Of a stretch of 64,000 nucleotides of DNA, positions 9,127-18,400 are shown one piece after another (position 1 is the first letter of the stretch; every line of letters starts with the position of its first letter). The stretch is from positions 1-64,000 of the forward strand of contig JAEWQJ010000022.1 in NCBI GenBank assembly GCA_023399215.1, given 5' to 3'. The position numbers and the translations under genes are program-made. The notes below the pieces were generated by a model. It made no database searches and was not told the origin of the DNA. It saw only the letters and a program-made list of their open reading frames with translations. This DNA comes from Methanobacteriota archaeon (GTDB lineage Archaea; Halobacteriota; Methanosarcinia; Methanosarcinales; Methanosarcinaceae).

Positions 9127-9178
9127 TAAAAACTTCCTCAACGCCCGCATGCTGCGGAGCAGCAGATATCGGGAGGTC
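9127..9178. repeat. Long inverted repeat, left arm
   Basis: Bases 9141-9178 match the inverse of 9741-9778 at 35 of 38 positions (core CGCATGCTGCG.AGCAGCAG), and similarity continues outward over AAAACTTC to about 9127 and 9791. The arms bound about 660 bp containing two decayed coding remnants. See findings. Confidence 0.75.
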
Positions 9179-9281
9179 ACTGACAAAAAAGGAGAAATGT
9201 AGAATCCGGCAGAACGCATATGCAATTTATAGACTACAGTAACTTTGCAACACACCATTATTGAATTTTCAGACCTGTTCT

Positions 9282-9381
9282 AAGTGATCAAAAAGGTAAG
9301 GTTATTCGGAAACTTGGTAAACCAAGTCTAGTTGATGGAGAAATTAAGAATATAGAAGCTAAACTTACAGTTAAAATATAA
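9282..9381 (+). pseudogene. Short coding remnant
   Basis: An open frame without a start ends in a lysine-rich tail (KVIRKLGKPSLVDGEIKNIE, then AKLTVKI and a TAA). It reads like the C-terminus of a small protein but I cannot assign a family. It lies directly before the DUF433 remnant and inside the inverted repeat, and could be the partner remnant of a small gene pair. Confidence 0.35.
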
Positions 9382-9421
9382 CATAAACGCAGTACCCAAA
9401 AAAGCATCGTGTGCAATCTAT

Positions 9422-9625
9422 GACTGGCGAGAACGTATTATTATTAATCCCCTAGTCTTTACAGGCAAATCCGTTATCAAAGGTACAAGCCTTGCAGTAG
9501 AGTTCATTCTCGACCTGCTGACTCATGATTAGACTGAGATTGAGATTTTTCAGAACTACCCCGACTTGACCCATGAAGATATTCAAGCGTGTCTGATACA
9601 TGCAAGCGATTTGCTCGGGAAATAA
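9422..9625 (+). pseudogene. DUF433 (antitoxin-like) gene with in-frame TAG
   Basis: The frame encodes RIIINPLVFTGKSVIKGTSL, then VEFILDLLTHD, a TAG codon at 9530-9532, and TEIEIFQNYPDLTHEDIQAC continuing to LLGK and a TAA. This is the full DUF433 pattern (family members read GKPVIRGTR...ILDLLASGWSEEEIL.NYP.LT.EDI.ACL). The TAG sits where family members usually have tryptophan, so TGG to TAG is a one-base change. DUF433 proteins are often antitoxins of type II pairs. Because UAG can encode pyrrolysine in Methanosarcina, read-through is conceivable, but no start codon or ribosome binding site is evident, so a pseudogene is the safer call. Confidence 0.6.
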
Positions 9626-9740
9626 AGGGCATATCCTGTGGAGATTTTTCAGAAAGTAAACTGATAGTGTCTGCTGAAAAATAAAAAAACTCTTGAATCC
9701 AGAACTTTTGATCCTCTGCTTTTGCTTCGTTATCGTTAGC

Positions 9741-9791
9741 GACCGCCCGATATCTGCTGCTTCGCAGCATGCGGACGTGGAGAGAAGTTTT
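9741..9791. repeat. Long inverted repeat, right arm
   Basis: Right arm of the inverted repeat described at 9127-9178. Its outer end lies 30 bases from the stop codon of the MtrA-like gene. Confidence 0.75.
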
Positions 9792-9820
9792 AAGATGAAT
9801 TTAAAAAAGAAATTGAAGAA

Positions 9821-10399
9821 TTAAACGCAACCCTCTGTTCGCCCTTTCTTCATCCCTTTCTTCATTTTTGACATCATATTATTTTTTACTATATGCTCGT
9901 ATTTTCTCCAGCTGTTTTCATCTATTTCGGGCATTGAGACAATGAGAGCTTCGCTTCTATTCTGGCCGGTGCAGGAATCGATTGCTTTCTGGATAGCGGC
10001 AGGGTCTTTATTTCCGATCAGGTCTATGATTTTTATTTCCTTGATAAAACGGGAAATTGCAGTCATGGGAATTTCATTTAAGTAGGACAGAGGGGATTTT
10101 GAGCCAACTATTTTTCTTGAGCCTGCCATTGTAGAAACTCCATTTTCGGAAAGTGAGACCAGAGACTGACCTGCCCAGTGGGCACTTTCTTTTCCGCAGA
10201 CGACCAGGTAGTTTATGTTTGGGTTTGCAAGCACATTGGTTATTATCTTTTCAATCCCAAAGTTTGCAGTAAAACAGGTTCCGCAGATTGCATAGTTCTT
10301 AAGTCCCCATTCCTTGTAGTCAGAGGTAAGAGTTACTACAGCTACACTCGAATTTGCATCTCCTACTACGTAGTTACCGGAAGTTATAGGCCATTCCAT
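9821..10399 (-). CDS. Soluble MtrA-like corrinoid protein
   Basis: A 192-residue homologue of MtrA, the corrinoid-binding subunit of tetrahydromethanopterin S-methyltransferase. It retains the opening WPITSGNYVVGDANSSVAVV, the ICGTCFTANFGIEKIITNV block, and the corrinoid lower-ligand region GKESAHWAGQSLVSL with the conserved histidine, then a SYLNEIP/AISRF and IDLIGNKD tail. Genuine MtrA is about 240 residues and ends in a membrane helix; here the C-terminus is short and basic (KMKKGMKKGR) with no helix, so the protein should be soluble. It stands alone, not with other mtr genes. A role as a stand-alone methyl carrier, like the MtxA type, is my inference. Confidence 0.85.
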   Translation of the reverse strand: MEWPITSGNYVVGDANSSVAVVTLTSDYKEWGLKNYAICGTCFTANFGIEKIITNVLANPNINYLVVCGKESAHWAGQSLVSLSENGVSTMAGSRKIVGSKSPLSYLNEIPMTAISRFIKEIKIIDLIGNKDPAAIQKAIDSCTGQNRSEALIVSMPEIDENSWRKYEHIVKNNMMSKMKKGMKKGRTEGCV

Positions 10400-10429
10400 A
10401 GCGTTTTGCTCCTCGTTTTGCTTCTATAA

Positions 10430-11405
10430 TTTATAACAGATTTTTATTGGAATAGATTTTTATTGGAATTTATCTTTTAGTTCAAATGTATAAGTCCTGT
10501 TCTCATTGTAAAATCAAATTTAATGTTAAGACAGGCTCTTAATATTTTCTGACCTCGATTTAACATAATAATTTTATGGAATACTGTATGATTGAACAGC
10601 TATATGCCCGGTCTGCAGCAAATATTATTCTGCAGCAGTGACTATCATAATACACTCTATCATAATACACTCTATCAAATACACTCTATCAAATACACTC
10701 TATCAAATACATTTTATCATAATAGACTCAGTAATTACAGGCCCTGATTTCCGTACAAAAGAGCTCTCTACTGAGTCAGTCCAAAAATTCAATATATGAT
10801 GCTAACAGTGTGTAATCTATAACACGTTTTTTAGGGCAACTGTCAATTATATTTTTGCTTATTTATTGCCAGTAACAAGAGGAAGTAAATAAATTAACTT
10901 ATCCGTACATGGAAACCATTTTAAAGGATCTACGTAATATAATAAAGCTATTGAGACTTTGGAGACATCTAAGAGACATCTGTTTGATCAGTTGGCTATC
11001 AGAAAACAGTAATAGAATAATATGGAGACAGTTAGGTCTTAGCTTGCTTGTCTATTCTCTTACTTCTCTTATTAGATATAACGGTTACAACACTTTTCTG
11101 ATAAGTTCTAAGTTAAAACTGCAATTTATTTAAAAGGATATGAAAAAAGAAATCTCTTTTTCAGTCCTGGATTGCATAATTTCCAGTCTTGGATTTAACG
11201 TAAAAGATAGAAAAATACATGTCTTTCTAGAGTTTCCATTATTGTTTGTATTATGTATAATGACTGCTTTTAATCTCTTCTGTTTACATCCCTAAAAATA
11301 TCAGTCATTTTATATTAAAGAAAAGAAATAAATATATGATCACATCTAATATTAGAAAATAAGAATTATTCAATTAGAAAAAAGCCACCTCTGAGATGAA
11401 AAACA
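10430..11405. other. Gene-free stretch of nearly 1 kb
   Basis: Contains the tandem repeat listed at 10642-10726 and a short phrase near 10533 (GACAGGCTCTTA) that matches the end of the MITE-like element at 5527-5695. A 74-codon frame at 10909-11133 has no good start signal and is not called. Confidence 0.5.
10642..10726. repeat. Tandem repeat of ATACACTCTATCA units
   Basis: About five units of 14-17 bases (ATACACTCTATCA plus AA or TAAT) lie head to tail. There are no spacers, so this is not a CRISPR array; it is a simple tandem expansion. Confidence 0.75.
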
Positions 11406-11693
11406 ATGGATAAATTAGAAAAAATATTTGGGAAAACTGCACAGATGACAGTCCTTAAGAATCTTATTGAACGACAAAACGAACCAACTTATCTTTCAGG
11501 AATAGCTGAGGAAACTGGATTGTCACACGCAAGCGTATCAAGAGTTATCACACCTCTGGTTGGATCAGGAGTTGTTACAGAAAAACCCTTTGGAAAGCAA
11601 ACTCGAATTTTCCAGTTGAACATGGAAAGCGAAGCTACAAAGTTGATAGTTGATTTTTACAACAAAATTAACCAGATAGAAATTGAAGCCTAA
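11406..11693 (+). CDS. Winged-helix transcriptional regulator
   Basis: A 95-residue single-domain winged helix-turn-helix protein. Residues about 8-75 carry the fold: KTAQMTVLKNLIER, then SGIAEETGLSHASVSRVITP as helix-turn-helix with recognition helix SHASVSRVI, and a wing GSGVVTEKPFGKQTRIFQLN. The C-terminal helix may dimerise. Such MarR/ArsR-like small regulators usually bind near their own promoter. The target is unknown; the next gene downstream is a decayed MFS transporter, which could have been its regulated partner, by analogy with efflux operons, but that is speculation. Confidence 0.75.
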   Translation: MDKLEKIFGKTAQMTVLKNLIERQNEPTYLSGIAEETGLSHASVSRVITPLVGSGVVTEKPFGKQTRIFQLNMESEATKLIVDFYNKINQIEIEA

Positions 11694-11800
11694 ATAATAA
11701 TAAGCATGGGATGCTTTTGGCATGCGATGCTTTAACTTCTTTTTTATTTTTTTAAATAATTGCTTAACAGATTATTATCGTTTGATCAGATTACTATCAT

Positions 11801-12661
11801 TTGATCAGATTACGCTCGGTTACGCACTACGCGATAATACCGGCTTCCGCATCTCTGGCCTCTGATAATCGTCGAGGTGCAATTATCGGCAGCGTTATGA
11901 GAGGATTGCTGAGCAGCATGCTTTTAAGCCGGATTCTTGTCGGTTCAATTGCTACCAATTACGGCTGGGGAGCAATGTTCTTGCTCGGAATTCCCCTGGT
12001 TCTGGCTGGTGCTGCAGCAATGGCACTGTTATTACCGCTCAGTCAGCCATCAGCTTCGATGAAATATGGCCCGCCACTTCGTTCACTCCTACACCTTTGG
12101 CGCGAGGAATCCAGGCTACGTCGCACCCCCGTGATACAGGGATTGATCTTTGCCATGTTCAGTGCCTTCTGGACGATCCTCGCACTACATCTCAAACAGC
12201 CTCCTTTCCACCTCGGGGCCGATGTTGCAGGACTTTTTGGAATCACTGGGATGATGGGAGTGCTCGCTGCTCCAATAGCTGGACGTCTAGCTGACCGCCG
12301 GGAACCAAGCAAGGTTGTTTCTACAGGTGCGTTTGCCGCTCTGCTAGCCTGGCTGATTCTTGCAGGCTGGAATTCTCTTGCTGGCCTTATCTTCGGGGTC
12401 ATGTTTCTTGATTCGGGATGCAGAGCGCCATGGTTGCCAATCAGCAGATAATCTACGGGCTTAAGCCGCAGGCAAGCAACCGGGTGAATAGTTTGTTCAT
12501 GGTAGGAATGTTTATTGGCAGCAGCCTCGGATCTGGAGGTGCAATGCTGGCCTGGAAGGTAGCAGAGATTGGCAGGTGCCGGCTCTGCTATTGCTGTAGC
12601 ACTTACAGCTTTCCTAACAGCTTTCCTGGCACCACTTTTGCTCCAACATAACCATTCATGA
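11801..12661 (+). pseudogene. MFS transporter, 5'-truncated and frameshifted
   Basis: The frame opens mid-protein with IIPASASLASDNRRGAIIGS, the loop and helix in the middle of major facilitator drug/sugar exporters, and runs through several membrane helices to GVMFLDSG. The frame shifts near 12415, continuing as MQSAMVANQQIIYGLKPQAS...VGMFIGSSLGSGG, and shifts again near 12570, continuing as AGAGSAIAVALTAFLTAFLA to a TGA at 12659. The first five or so helices and the start codon are absent. With two frameshifts plus truncation it is a clear pseudogene. Its G+C content is higher than its flanks, so it was probably acquired from outside and then decayed. Confidence 0.85.
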
Positions 12662-13277
12662 AAAAGTCTCAGAATTTTAGAATTGCATGAGTTATTGATA
12701 TTGCATGAGTTATTGATACTACATGAGTTATTGATAGTTGTTTACTATTCAACAATAAAGTTTAATGGAAAATATTTTTCTGCAGAAGCAGGACAGGAAA
12801 CACTAACAAATATTATAGGGAAAGGAAAAATGGAAAATACTGTTCGTTGGTGAATCATTATATTTCCAAACCCGTAGATTTCCAAACCCGTACCTAGCAA
12901 CTTTCCAATTTTAGTAAAAGCTTCACTGTATAAAAGCTTTAATTTACTTTTCAGAATTATCTAAGTTTCAATATTTAATTATACAATTTTAGGCAAAATT
13001 AAGTACATAAAAATAGCATGTTTTATAAGTTTAAAAGTATTATCTCTAGGTTATAAATTGTTAGGGAACATAAAGGAAGGAAGATCTAACATAATAATAT
13101 AGATCAAAGGATGGCACTATTGAATTATTTCAAAGTTAAAAATTATTTTATTAAACTACTAAAACTTTATATATATAAATAAAGTGATAAAAACAGTACG
13201 ATAGTTACAAATAATTTGTAAAGAATTAGTGAAAGTTAACTGTTTTGTTGCCTAAGAAAGGGAGACTTAAGGGGAAA
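12662..13277. other. Gene-free leader region of the sensor kinase
   Basis: Starts with three tandem copies of a GCATGAGTTATTGATA phrase (12686-12737). The rest is strongly AT-rich with a TATA-like tract (TTTATATATATAAATAAAG, around 13167) that is a plausible promoter for the kinase gene. Confidence 0.45.
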
Positions 13278-16200
13278 ATGAAAGCGAAAAAGGAGCAGTC
13301 TCAAGCAATAGACTCGAATCCTGTGCTCAGTGTGGCAAAGGATGGGGTTATTCTTTACTCCAACAAGGCAGGAGAGCCCTTATTGTGTGATTGGGGCATA
13401 AGGGTAGGAGAAAAATTGCCTATACATCTCGAAATTTTTGTTCAAAGGGCAATTTCCCGGAAAAGTATTGAAAAAATAGAAGTTACTATGGGCAAAAAAG
13501 TATACTTTATTGTTTTTCACCCCTCGCCTGAACAAGAATGCGTAAACATTTACGGATTTGACATAAGTGACCGTAAAAAACCTGAGAGAAAATGTCTGGA
13601 AAGCGAAACTCAAGAAAAGGAAAAACTGGAGCTTTCCAGAATTATTGATACAAAAGCGATCCAGTCCCTTATGAGTGATTTTTATACGCTCGCTCATATC
13701 CCCATGGCCTTACTTGATCTTAAAGGTAATATTCTGGTAAGTGTTGGATGGCAGGACATCTGCATAAAATTCCATAGAGTTAGTCCTGAGGCCTGCAAGC
13801 ATTGCGTAGAAAGTGACATAAATCTAACTACGGACGTTGTTCCGGGAGGATATAAGCTGTATAAATGTAAAAACAATATGTGGGACGTAGTAACTCCAGT
13901 TATGGTAGAAGGACAGCACGTTGGCAATATATTTTCAGGACAGTTCTTTTTTGATGACGAGCCTCTGAACTATGAGCTTTTTCGGTCTCAAGCTAAACAA
14001 TATGGCTTCAATGAAGAAGAATATCTAAAGAAGCTTGAAAAAGTTCCCCGGCTTAGCAGGGAAGCTGTGGATACAAGCATGGCTTTCTTCATGACTTTTG
14101 CTAATATGATTTCACAACTAAGCTACAGCAATATCAAGCTATCTCAATCGCTGGCCGAACGTGATGCAGTTGTAGATGCACTACGAGAGAGTGAGAAACG
14201 TGAACGGGCTCGTTCAGAGGAACTGGCAGTATTGTTAGATGCCGTTCCTGTTGCCGTGTATATAGCACATGACCCTCAGGCGCTTCAGATAACTGGTAAC
14301 AGACTATCCTATGAATGGTTACGAATTCCTGCAGGTACAAACTTTTCCAAATCTGCACCTGAAGGAGAGAAGCCCGAGATGTTTAAATTACTCAAGAACA
14401 GAGTTGAGCTTCAACCTGAAGATATGCCGTCGCAATTGTCGGCTACGGGCATAGAGATAAACGACTGCGAACTGGATATCGTATCTGCTGAAGGTAAGAT
14501 ACGACATGTGCTGGGCAATGCAAGACCCTTGCTTGATGAACAGGGGAATCTACGCGGATCTATTTCTGCATTCATAGATATCACCGAACGTAAAAAGGCA
14601 GAAGAAGCTATTAGGTTGTCAAATCTTTATAATCGCAGTCTAATTGAAGCCAGCCTTGACCCTATGGTAACCATCGGGCCTGATGGCAAAATTACGGATG
14701 TAAATGGTGCTACAGAACAGGTTACTGGATATTCCAGAAATAATTTAATTGGAACTGATTTTTCAGATTACTTTACTGAGCCTGAGAAAGCCCGTGCAGG
14801 CTATCAGCAGGTATTCAAAGATAGCGAGGTTCGGGATTATCCTCTAGAAATTCGGCATAAGAACGGACATATAACTCCAGTTTTGTACAATGCTTCAGTT
14901 TATAGAAATAAGAATGGTGAGGTTACTGGTGTCTTTGCTGCTGCACGTGATATTACCGAGCTCAAGCGAGCAGAGGAAGCACTACTGGAAAGCGAATCGC
15001 GTTTGAGGCTGGCCCAGATCTCTGCAGGTGCAGGCATATGGAATTGGAATATGCCTGCCGGCAAGATTGAGTGGTCCGAAGACCTATTCCGCCTCTTTGG
15101 TTTAAATCCCAGGAAATCTGATGCTAGCTTTGACTTATGGAGAAGTGTGATCTATCCTGACGACAGGCTGGTTGCGGAAAGACGGATTGAAACAGCAATC
15201 AACAACCACACCTCCCTCGCGAGCGAATACCGGATCGTACTTCCATCGGGAGAAGTGCGGTGGATCAATGCCCTTGGCAATACGACCTACGACAACAATG
15301 GTAAACCTCAGCGTATGTCCGGCATTTGCATTGACATTACTGAGCGCAAACGGGTCGAAGAGGCGCTGCGGGAAAGTGAAGAGCGCTTCCGTGCTCTGGT
15401 GACTGCCAGTTCAGAAATGGTATATCGCGTGAACCCTGATTGGAGCGAGATGCGATATTTCTATGGTCGAGGTTTTCTTGCCAATACGGAAAGCCCAAGC
15501 AACACATGGATTCATGAATACGTTCCTCCAGAAGATCAGCTGCATGTGATGGCAGTCATCAATGAAGCTATTCGGACAAAGAGCACTTACGAACTGGAAC
15601 ATAGGGTCCGTCTAGCAGACGGCAGCCTGGGATGGATTTTCTCGCGTGCGGTTCCGATGCTGGATGCAAATGGCGAAATCGTTGAATGGTTTGGAGCTGC
15701 CAGTGACATCACGGAGCGTAAAGAAGCAGAAGTTAAGTTAAAAAAAGCACATGAAAATTTAGAAAAAATGGTTGAAGAGCGTACCGCAGAACTTGAAAAA
15801 GCTTACAACTCACTGAAAGAAAGTGAAAAAGGTCTTGCTGAAGCTCAAAAAATGTCTCATATTGGAAATTGGGAATGGGATATGGCAACGGACAAAACAT
15901 ACTGGTCTGAGGAAATGTATCGTATTTTCGGACGCGATTCTCACGAATCAGCACCACCTTATAACGAGTTTTTAAATTACATACATCCAGATGATCGTGA
16001 CTATGTGGATGGTGCCCTTGCTATTAAGAAAGCTGTAAAAGGGCAAACTAACAGTATTGAATATAGGATTGTCCTGGCTAATGGGGAAGAACGTGCAGTT
16101 CAGATGCAATCTGAAGTTATTTTTGATGAAAAAAACAACCCTATTAGAGCTAAAGGAATTGTTCAGAATATTACAGAACGTAAAGAAGCAGAAAAAGCCT

Positions 16201-16862
16201 TAGCAAATGTTGAGATTGCCCGTAAGAAAGAGATTCACCATAGGATTAAGAATAATTTGCAGGTAATCTCTTCCCTTCTTGACCTTCAGGCTGATAAGTT
16301 TGATAACCCGAGAGTTATAGAGGCTTTCAGAGAAAGCCAGAACCGAGTTATATCTATGGCTCTCATCCACGAAGAACTTTATAAAGGAGAAGGAACCGAT
16401 ACATTAGATTTTTCGACGTACATTAGAGAGTTAGCGGAAAATCTTTTCCAGACTTACAGCTTTAAAAGTAAAAATATCCACCTTTCAATGGATCTGGAAG
16501 AAAATGTGTTTCTTAATATGGATACTGGTATTCCTTTAGGAATAGTTGTCAATGAGCTCGTTTCCAACTCTCTCAAACATGCATTTCCCGGCAAAGACAG
16601 GGGAGAAATCAAAATTAAATTACATAGAGAAAAAAACAGTAAATATAAAAAGGAAAAGGAAGCCGATAGGGATACCAGTTTTATTATAGTTGTTTCAGAT
16701 AATGGTGTAGGCATTCCTGAAAATCTTGATATTAAAAATGTTGATAGTCTTGGCATACAACTGATAACTACTCTCGCAGATCAATTAGATGGGGAGTTTG
16801 AATTAAAAAGGAACAATGGCACAGAGTTCACTATGAGATTTACAGTAATAGATAAAAGATAA
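13278..16862 (+). CDS. PocR/multi-PAS sensor histidine kinase
   Basis: About 1194 residues, no membrane segment, so a cytoplasmic sensor. Domain order by approximate residue: degenerate PAS 5-105; PocR sensory domain 123-286 (FYTLAHIPMALLDLKGNILV, then C-rich CKHC and VTPVMVEGQHVGNIFSGQFF); five PAS domains from about 319, 447, 575, 703 and 851, most ending in a DITERK motif; HisKA_2 dimerisation box near 983 (EIHHRIKNNLQVISSLLDLQ, phospho-accepting histidine in the HH pair); and HATPase_c with N-box NELVSNSLKHAF near 1090 and G-box DNGVGIP. PocR domains often sense small hydrocarbon ligands and a C-rich PocR may bind metal or heme-like groups. No response regulator is adjacent. An upstream TTG at 13245 is possible; I chose ATG 13278 after AAGGGG. 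Confidence 0.88.
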   Translation: MKAKKEQSQAIDSNPVLSVAKDGVILYSNKAGEPLLCDWGIRVGEKLPIHLEIFVQRAISRKSIEKIEVTMGKKVYFIVFHPSPEQECVNIYGFDISDRKKPERKCLESETQEKEKLELSRIIDTKAIQSLMSDFYTLAHIPMALLDLKGNILVSVGWQDICIKFHRVSPEACKHCVESDINLTTDVVPGGYKLYKCKNNMWDVVTPVMVEGQHVGNIFSGQFFFDDEPLNYELFRSQAKQYGFNEEEYLKKLEKVPRLSREAVDTSMAFFMTFANMISQLSYSNIKLSQSLAERDAVVDALRESEKRERARSEELAVLLDAVPVAVYIAHDPQALQITGNRLSYEWLRIPAGTNFSKSAPEGEKPEMFKLLKNRVELQPEDMPSQLSATGIEINDCELDIVSAEGKIRHVLGNARPLLDEQGNLRGSISAFIDITERKKAEEAIRLSNLYNRSLIEASLDPMVTIGPDGKITDVNGATEQVTGYSRNNLIGTDFSDYFTEPEKARAGYQQVFKDSEVRDYPLEIRHKNGHITPVLYNASVYRNKNGEVTGVFAAARDITELKRAEEALLESESRLRLAQISAGAGIWNWNMPAGKIEWSEDLFRLFGLNPRKSDASFDLWRSVIYPDDRLVAERRIETAINNHTSLASEYRIVLPSGEVRWINALGNTTYDNNGKPQRMSGICIDITERKRVEEALRESEERFRALVTASSEMVYRVNPDWSEMRYFYGRGFLANTESPSNTWIHEYVPPEDQLHVMAVINEAIRTKSTYELEHRVRLADGSLGWIFSRAVPMLDANGEIVEWFGAASDITERKEAEVKLKKAHENLEKMVEERTAELEKAYNSLKESEKGLAEAQKMSHIGNWEWDMATDKTYWSEEMYRIFGRDSHESAPPYNEFLNYIHPDDRDYVDGALAIKKAVKGQTNSIEYRIVLANGEERAVQMQSEVIFDEKNNPIRAKGIVQNITERKEAEKALANVEIARKKEIHHRIKNNLQVISSLLDLQADKFDNPRVIEAFRESQNRVISMALIHEELYKGEGTDTLDFSTYIRELAENLFQTYSFKSKNIHLSMDLEENVFLNMDTGIPLGIVVNELVSNSLKHAFPGKDRGEIKIKLHREKNSKYKKEKEADRDTSFIIVVSDNGVGIPENLDIKNVDSLGIQLITTLADQLDGEFELKRNNGTEFTMRFTVIDKR

Positions 16863-16912
16863 TCGGCTCAAGTAGGGCTTAAAATCACAAGAATGTAGAT
16901 AAAAATTCGGTA

Positions 16913-17006
16913 ATATATAGGGTTATAATTTGAGAATATATAGGTTACAATCTGAGGATATATAGGTTACAATCTGAGGATATATAGGGTTACAATTTGA
17001 GAATAT
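16913..17006. repeat. 22-23 bp tandem repeat between convergent genes
   Basis: Four head-to-tail units of ATATATAGGTTACAATCTGAGG-like sequence (each under 24 bases, with small variations) lie between the convergent kinase and purA genes. Confidence 0.75.
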
Positions 17007-17125
17007 ACTGTATAATTTGATAATAGTTAGGAATATAAATACAATTGGATATGTGTATTGTTACATATCCACCACAGTTACGATATATATTTTAAGTAAT
17101 TGCCCTTGCAAGCCTAATAATTGCA

Positions 17126-18400
17126 TTACTCTTTTTTAAAGGTCTGTGCCCTGCCCGGACCTACTGAAATGTAATTAATCGGTACTTTCATCAGTTCTTC
17201 CAGTCTCTTGACATAATTTCTGGCATTTTCCGGAAGTTCATCGAAAGCTTTTACTTCGGCGAGATCAGTTTCCCAGCCAGGAAGTTCTTCGTAAACAGGT
17301 ATACATTCAGCAAGATCTTCAGTAAGTTCTGGAGGATAGTCAAGGTTTTCTCCCTTGAAGGTGTAGCCAGTACAGATCCTGATGGGGTTAAGGCCTGAGA
17401 GTACATCCAGTTTGGTCAGGGAAATTTCGGTATATCCGTTAAGAGCAATGGCTTTCTTCAGCAGAGGTAAATCAAACCATCCACATCTTCTGCCCCTACC
17501 GGTAGTAGTCCCAAATTCTCCTCCGGCTTTCTGTAGTCTTTCTCCGAGTTCTCCTGTTAGTTCCGTTGGAAGCGGGCCTTCACCGACTCTAGTGATATAA
17601 GCTTTTACTATAGCAATTACGTTATTTACTCTTGTAGGTCCAACTCCAAGGTTGGCACAGGCAGAACCTGCAATTGTAGAAGAAGAAGTTACGAATTTCT
17701 GAGTCCCATGTATAACATCGAGATGTGTACCCTGAGCAGCTTCAGCCATTACATGTTTTCCTTCATCAAGAGCCTTATTGATTTCTCTGGAAACATCTGT
17801 TACATAAGTTGCAAACTGCTTTCCCAGCTCAAGATATCTTTCAATTAATGCAGGGTCTCTAACGATTTTAGGATCTCCACCCAGTGCTGCTATTTCCTTT
17901 TCTTTCTGGGGAGCCAGTTCTTCAAGTCTTGCAAGAAAACGCTCACGGTTCACAAGCTCAGCCATACGGAATTCGTCTCTTGCCACTTTATCAATATACG
18001 CATAGCCGATTCCGCGTTTTGTGGTTCCGATTTTCGTTTCCCTTGATGCTTCCCTTAGCCCATCCATCTCGATGTGGTAAGGCATGATTATGCTTGTCTT
18101 CGCATCGACTCCAAGCTTTTCGGCATTTACCTGTATGCCGTGTTTTTCAAACATTGTGATTTCTTCGGCAAGAACCTCAGGATTCAGGACAACCCCAGGC
18201 CCGATCAGAACTCTTGCATCAAGCAGAATACCTGAAGGGATCAGGTGCAATTTGTAAACCTCGTCTCCTACTTTAACCGTATGGCCTGCATTGTTCCCTC
18301 CCTGGAAGCGAGCGACAATGTCGAAATCTTTTGCAAGAAGGTCGACAATTTTGCCTTTTCCCTCGTCACCGAACTGCGAGCCTGTGATTATCGTAAACAT
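17126..18400 (-). CDS. purA: Adenylosuccinate synthetase
   Basis: A 424-residue enzyme that makes adenylosuccinate from IMP, aspartate and GTP, the first committed step of AMP synthesis. The N-terminal P-loop GSQFGDEGKGKIVD with the catalytic aspartate, the FQGGNNAGHTV motif with catalytic histidine, GTTKRGIGYAYIDK, and the C-terminal GTTTGRGRRCGWFD and LTKLDVLSGL are all present. Length is normal for the archaeal form. The ATG is preceded only by a weak AGGGCTTT. It is transcribed alone, convergent with the sensor kinase; the upstream region holds a dispersed repeat. Confidence 0.97.
   Translation of the reverse strand: MFTIITGSQFGDEGKGKIVDLLAKDFDIVARFQGGNNAGHTVKVGDEVYKLHLIPSGILLDARVLIGPGVVLNPEVLAEEITMFEKHGIQVNAEKLGVDAKTSIIMPYHIEMDGLREASRETKIGTTKRGIGYAYIDKVARDEFRMAELVNRERFLARLEELAPQKEKEIAALGGDPKIVRDPALIERYLELGKQFATYVTDVSREINKALDEGKHVMAEAAQGTHLDVIHGTQKFVTSSSTIAGSACANLGVGPTRVNNVIAIVKAYITRVGEGPLPTELTGELGERLQKAGGEFGTTTGRGRRCGWFDLPLLKKAIALNGYTEISLTKLDVLSGLNPIRICTGYTFKGENLDYPPELTEDLAECIPVYEELPGWETDLAEVKAFDELPENARNYVKRLEELMKVPINYISVGPGRAQTFKKE

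Noticed and set aside
10642..10726. Array of short repeats that might be a CRISPR
   Set aside because: The units are contiguous with no unique spacers and only 14-17 bases long; it is a simple tandem repeat.
10909..11133. 74-codon open frame
   Set aside because: No ribosome binding site, leucine/isoleucine-rich chance composition, and no conserved motif.
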